Source of the DNA: Apostichopus japonicus
Taxonomy: Eukaryota; Echinodermata; Holothuroidea; Aspidochirotida; Stichopodidae
Assembly: GCF_037975245.1 (NCBI RefSeq)
Contig: NC_092582.1
Span: forward strand, 25,460,077 to 25,524,076
Reading direction: 5' to 3'
DNA: 64,000 nucleotides
Part shown: positions 61,901 through 64,000 of the stretch, piece by piece
How positions within the stretch are numbered: position 1 is the first letter of the stretch
How the letters are laid out: every line of letters starts with the position of its first letter
The notes under the pieces: model-generated
Databases searched by the model: none
The model's input: only the letters and a program-made list of their open reading frames with translations
Told to the model about the DNA's origin: nothing
Position numbers and translations under genes: made by a program

Positions 61901-63412
61901 TTTTCTTTGGTTATATTGCCACATGGAAGCTTGAATGACTTATTGTAATTTGGCAAAAAACACCTGCATTATTTGAGAGCTTTAGAGTCTCTTCTAGGTT
62001 CAGAGGGATGCTGAGTAACCAACCTAACATTTTATCGAAGTGGTGAGTAAGCAGGACTTTCTATACAAATTTGATGTGAGAAAGCTTCTCCTCTGTTGTA
62101 CAATATAACAGCAGTGAAACTATGTGAGTCATTTAATTACATTGTTTCCTAGTTAAAGTTTCAAGATATAAAAGATATAACTTCTATGCATGATGCAATG
62201 GTCATGTACTGTACATACACATTTCACATTCAAACTTCAACTGATATCCCAAAAAATACTAAGTAAATAGCAATGGGCTCATACAAGAAGTTGGTGAAAG
62301 GCTATTAGTACTACAGATACTGTACTGCGTTCAGTTTGACTCTCCATGCATGGTACGTGCACACCCAATGGCTAACAAATTTCTCTTGGTTTTTCAAACT
62401 GTCTGGTTACCAGCAACTAAATGTAATCACCAAATGTTTTAACCCCCCCCCCCTTTAGTAAACACATTAGCAGTGACATTATTTTAGTTGCATACAGATT
62501 GAGAAGCTGAAATTTAACACCCCTTTGATAACTAGCTAGAGCAGACATTTCTTAAGGGGCAAATTTCATACTCTAATGCACAGAAGACATATCCTAGGCT
62601 TAGCAAGTTAGACTAAATAATATAAGACTAGATAATGTACAAAGAATTAAACACCGTACACAGTGGACTACAGTAGGTCTTTGGTAGTATTATGAGGATT
62701 TGTGTTGCAAACTACTCCACCTTGACTGAATCCTTGGCATTTGCAATAAAGAAAACAAATGTGCTATGTATAGGACAAACCTTTAATGTCGTTGACATGC
62801 TTTCAGTTAGGTTTATCACAATTAGTGGCCATTTTTTCCCCTAGCATTATACAATTTCCACAGTAAGTTAATATAAATATTTATGCCTATATATGCGAGA
62901 AGGAGAATCGCTTCCCGTCAGTCATCACTCTAGCACCAAACTCAAAAGAAAAAAATCCTATTTTCTCTGCCTTAATTGCCTTCAATTTTACCCCTTCAAA
63001 TTACATACGAGTGTTCCAGAGTTGTTCTCATGCATTTAGTATATAGTTTACTGCTCAGTTCAAACCAAATTGTTTATACTTTTCAGTGGCAAGGTACTGT
63101 ATTAACGATAGCATCAAGTACCTGTTTTTTTTTCCGAGACTTAACGGAAAGGGTGGACAATTTAGTGCTACATTGCTTAGAAGTGATTCACCTTCTCGTA
63201 CATAGCCTAGGCCTATATTATATACTGTGTAAATTTTATAACACCAGGAACACCTGCCTGTCACTGTCAGTTAAGTGACCGTTTAGGCCTAACCCAAATT
63301 TCATAAAAATATCTATATGGTTTCTTCAACTACATACCCCTTTATGAATTAGGGTCAAAAGGGGTACTTACCACTTAGAAAAGTGCATGCCTTTCCGCCA
63401 TGTGAACACCAT
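49548..63412 (-). CDS. KDZ-type transposase-like protein gene, about 12 exons
   Basis: Multi-exon gene read from splice sites. Proposed coding exons, 5' to 3': 63412-63372, 60976-60875, 60386-60316, 59170-58959, 57090-56866, 56233-56118, 52080-51975, 51568-51501, 51335-51152, 50857-50760, 50459-50292, 49904-49548. Phases agree at every joint, except that 51335-51152 needs one extra base. Family evidence: a Cys/His cluster (HSC, later FCHC), then GYWPSSPR, YANFGLVRK, GVFGCACRHG, YAYPALRLL and YDIACKFKGHI, in the order known for KDZ transposases (the CRHG, (GER)xAYP and YDIAC blocks), followed by a C-terminal coiled region. KDZ proteins mobilise large eukaryotic DNA transposons in the nucleus. 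I could not find the family's DGE/ER/WS segment after YDIAC, so activity is doubtful. The gene could be a decaying transposon or a domesticated copy. The two shortest middle exons (51568-51501, 50857-50760) rest mainly on phase and are the weakest. Confidence 0.72.
50292..50459 (-). CDS. KDZ gene exon 11
   Basis: A 56-codon frame, AIAQRVTKQLKRSAGSLKSS, then CGFNNKFPYQQ and SDFYHLMSSDVLS. The donor is GTGAGT at 50291. The acceptor GGGCAG is used because it keeps phase 0; the stronger-looking ACAG eight bases upstream would not. Basic and helical, consistent with the family's C-terminal half. Confidence 0.6.
51152..51335 (-). CDS. KDZ gene exon 9, with one-base frameshift
   Basis: The acceptor ACCTCCAG opens a frame reading VHEALAKTEERNGISVQWSQ and on to SRDRTEA, then TGA. 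One base out of frame, coding continues as MKVMQEQMRIQAVEYCYLKE up to a GTATGT donor at 51151. A single missing A near 51231 would join them. The downstream phase fits exon 10 only after the shift. It could be a true disabling indel or an assembly error. Confidence 0.5.
51975..52080 (-). CDS. KDZ gene exon 7 (YAYP...YDIAC core)
   Basis: Acceptor TTTTGCAG and donor GTGCGT. It encodes YAYPALRLLKKLVNGSTLHY then HVIYDIACKFKGHIK. The AYP...YDIAC pair is the hallmark of the KDZ catalytic core, and the Asp of YDIAC is a presumed catalytic acid in the family. The intron before it is about 4 kb. Confidence 0.8.
52081..56117. other. large intron of the KDZ gene
   Basis: Separates the CRHG exon from the YDIAC exon. 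Short frames on both strands (for example minus 53841-54140) carry no recognisable domain and no phase-compatible splice sites that I could confirm. Confidence 0.5.
56118..56233 (-). CDS. KDZ gene exon 6 (CRHG motif)
   Basis: It encodes AANSIRSKNKSAKLPSKGVF then GCACRHGIPHL, matching the conserved GVF-x-x-x-CRHG block of KDZ transposases. The acceptor chosen (CTTCCAG before 56233) keeps phase 0 with exon 5; a second AG ten bases upstream would shift phase. The 3' boundary (GTGTCC donor) is the weakest in the gene. The next residues should be GE-R/x-AYP, but here the joint reads CVG-YAYP, so the GE pair seems lost or lies on a missed microexon. Confidence 0.7.
56866..57090 (-). CDS. KDZ gene exon 5
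   Basis: Acceptor CCTAATAG, donor GTAAGT, exactly 75 codons, phase 0 at both ends. The product contains SFYANFGLVRKSNSGTSSQS, an acidic stretch (YQSDEVDKED) and WKTKTFKLSC at its end. An inserted 826 bp repeat element (57164-57989) lies in the intron just upstream, only about 70 bases from this acceptor. Confidence 0.75.
57164..57989 (-). mobile_element. minisatellite-filled TIR element, copy B
   Basis: Ends are GGTCACAGGATAAAAT and, on the other strand, GGTTCTAGGACAAAAT. Flanks are ATGTCATAA (57155-57163) and ATGTCATAC (57990-57998), a 9-bp duplication with one mismatch. Inside, tandem GGACAAAATCCCCC units form each end, and the middle is a 12-bp-type array of CTGACCGGTACC units. It is inverted relative to copy A at 3855-4745. 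It lies in an intron of the KDZ gene. Threonine-rich open frames here are array shadows. Confidence 0.8.
58959..59170 (-). CDS. KDZ gene exon 4 (Cys/His and GYWPSSPR block)
   Basis: Acceptor ATTACAG and donor GTGAGT. It encodes a 70-codon segment with VTFCHCTNDAESLVRCGYWP followed by SSPRKPTSAISICLLKWIAT. The run of Cys/His, then LVR-x-GYWPSSPRxPTSAI, is characteristic of the region between the zinc-binding part and the catalytic domain in KDZ proteins. This is the most diagnostic N-terminal exon. Confidence 0.75.
60316..60386 (-). CDS. KDZ gene exon 3 (start of Cys/His cluster)
   Basis: Strong acceptor (TTTCTGCAG) and donor (GTAAGA). It encodes ELIASQHSCNKKYLKSIRLF and DKH. The H-x-C pair, followed in the next exon by FCHC, looks like the metal-binding (CxC-type) region that precedes the catalytic domain in KDZ transposases. 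Confidence 0.6.
60875..60976 (-). CDS. KDZ gene exon 2
   Basis: The acceptor (TGTACAG) precedes 60976, and a GTATAAT donor follows 60875. The frame reads KRNMTPSPGTLGLPFLMESA and continues WGPTNLVPYVQIK. The open frame runs on past this donor, so a longer exon is possible, but only this donor gives the phase required by exon 3. No recognised domain. Confidence 0.45.
61000..63371. other. first intron of the KDZ gene
   Basis: AT-rich with several TACTGTA/TACAGTA words and a C-homopolymer at about 62443-62454. No repeat family identified. Confidence 0.45.
63372..63412 (-). CDS. first coding exon of the KDZ gene, with start codon
   Basis: The ATG at 63412-63410 lies in the context ACCACCATGG, an excellent Kozak match. 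It opens a 13-codon frame (MVFTWRKGMHFSK) plus two bases, ended by a perfect GTAAGT donor at 63371-63366. The two leftover bases fit the one-base phase of the next exon at 60976, giving W at the junction. Short frames like this arise by chance, so the support is the combination of Kozak context, donor strength and phase agreement. Confidence 0.55.
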
Positions 63413-63849
63413 GGTGGTAAAGCACTTTTTCTATGATGGCGATAAGAGTACATAACTGTTGGTAGGGGTAACGTTAGCATGCAAGTTAGGAATATCAAGT
63501 AACGGATTGTTAGGATGCGTTAAAGATGGGCTAGGGAACAAGAAATTCCTAGAAATATGAGGTATGGAATATTGTAAAGCTTTGTTAGGACAATTTATGA
63601 TTCAAGCATTGTGCAATGTTCTACACATGCACTGTATATTGCTCCACTTCAAACTACCAATTAAGTCAGGTCTGTACGCAAATAGGCCTTCTAATTTCTA
63701 AATCAACAACTAGAATCTCTCAATTTTTATTTTAATTCAATTACTTCAACCACCCTTTAAACATTTGATGACGGTGTACCTCTCCTTCCATGCGATTTAA
63801 AGTAAGTTTCAACGGTACATTCCTGTACACCAGTGTAAAGTCCTTCCTA

Positions 63850-63955
63850 AAATGTACGTTTCCGCCCTATGCGGTGCCATGGGGAAATGCTCGAATCCTA
63901 TGGCGGAAATGTATGGCGGCATGTACCTAAGCTATGGCGGAATGTCACTAGACCT
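63850..63955 (-). promoter_or_regulatory. cluster of CCGCCAT motifs upstream of the KDZ start
   Basis: Three to four copies of CCGCCATA on the minus strand (TATGGCGG on plus), within 550 bases upstream of the proposed start codon, including GCCGCCATACATT, which resembles a YY1 site. A promoter role is inference. Confidence 0.3.
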
Positions 63956-64000
63956 AGATTCGGTTACTACTACAAGTTTACTTATGTCATGGAAAAACCC

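Overview
This is an intron-rich, AT-rich animal nuclear sequence dense in DNA transposons. There are no operons, ribosome binding sites or CRISPR arrays. Real coding sequence lies in short exons with good splice sites, and nearly all long open frames are noise. The repeat styles (TGACCT-rich dispersed repeats, frequent TAGGCCTA and TACAGTA words, TAGGCC-type motifs, hAT-type miniature elements) suggest a marine deuterostome, perhaps an echinoderm. That is inference; I cannot name a species.

Two spliced genes sit tandemly on the minus strand. The first (63412 to 49548) encodes a KDZ-type (Kyakuja-Dileera-Zisupton) transposase-like protein in about 12 exons, from a start codon in strong Kozak context to a stop. 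I could not find the family's expected DGE/ER/WS segment, and one exon has a single-base frameshift. The second (46712 to 26077) encodes a protein that begins, in what I can see, with a homeodomain, followed by an HMG-box-like basic segment, several unrecognised exons, an acidic linker, a chromodomain and a basic tail ending in a stop codon. Splice phases agree across all its joints except around one exon (34111-34257). Its first exon was not found.

The introns are heavily invaded. The intron that splits the homeodomain at positions 46/47 holds a putative 5.5 kb element (39815-45359), bounded by inverted tandem-repeat arrays and carrying a decayed plus-strand BEN-domain gene. The next intron holds a 2.4 kb PIF/Harbinger-like element (35516-37913). 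A KDZ-gene intron holds an 826 bp element (57164-57989) that also occurs inverted at 3855-4745; both copies have 9-bp target duplications.

Left of 26 kb I found no convincing host gene apart from one candidate exon (20751-20904). That part is a mosaic: hAT-like miniature elements with 8-bp target duplications (1338-1469, 3325-3768), a 9-bp-duplication element, two copies of a GACGCAC-ended repeat, a (TA)n microsatellite, a solo-LTR-like element (14983-17187) with a TIR element nested inside it, an 88-90 bp satellite (about 18755-20420) split by another TIR element, and a GTATTCGAATAC-rich inverted-repeat element (about 22485-24345).

A recurring theme is DNA elements whose terminal inverted repeats are themselves tandem minisatellites. 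At least four unrelated families of this kind occur here. Together with the KDZ / homeodomain-chromodomain gene pair, this is the most interesting content of the window.
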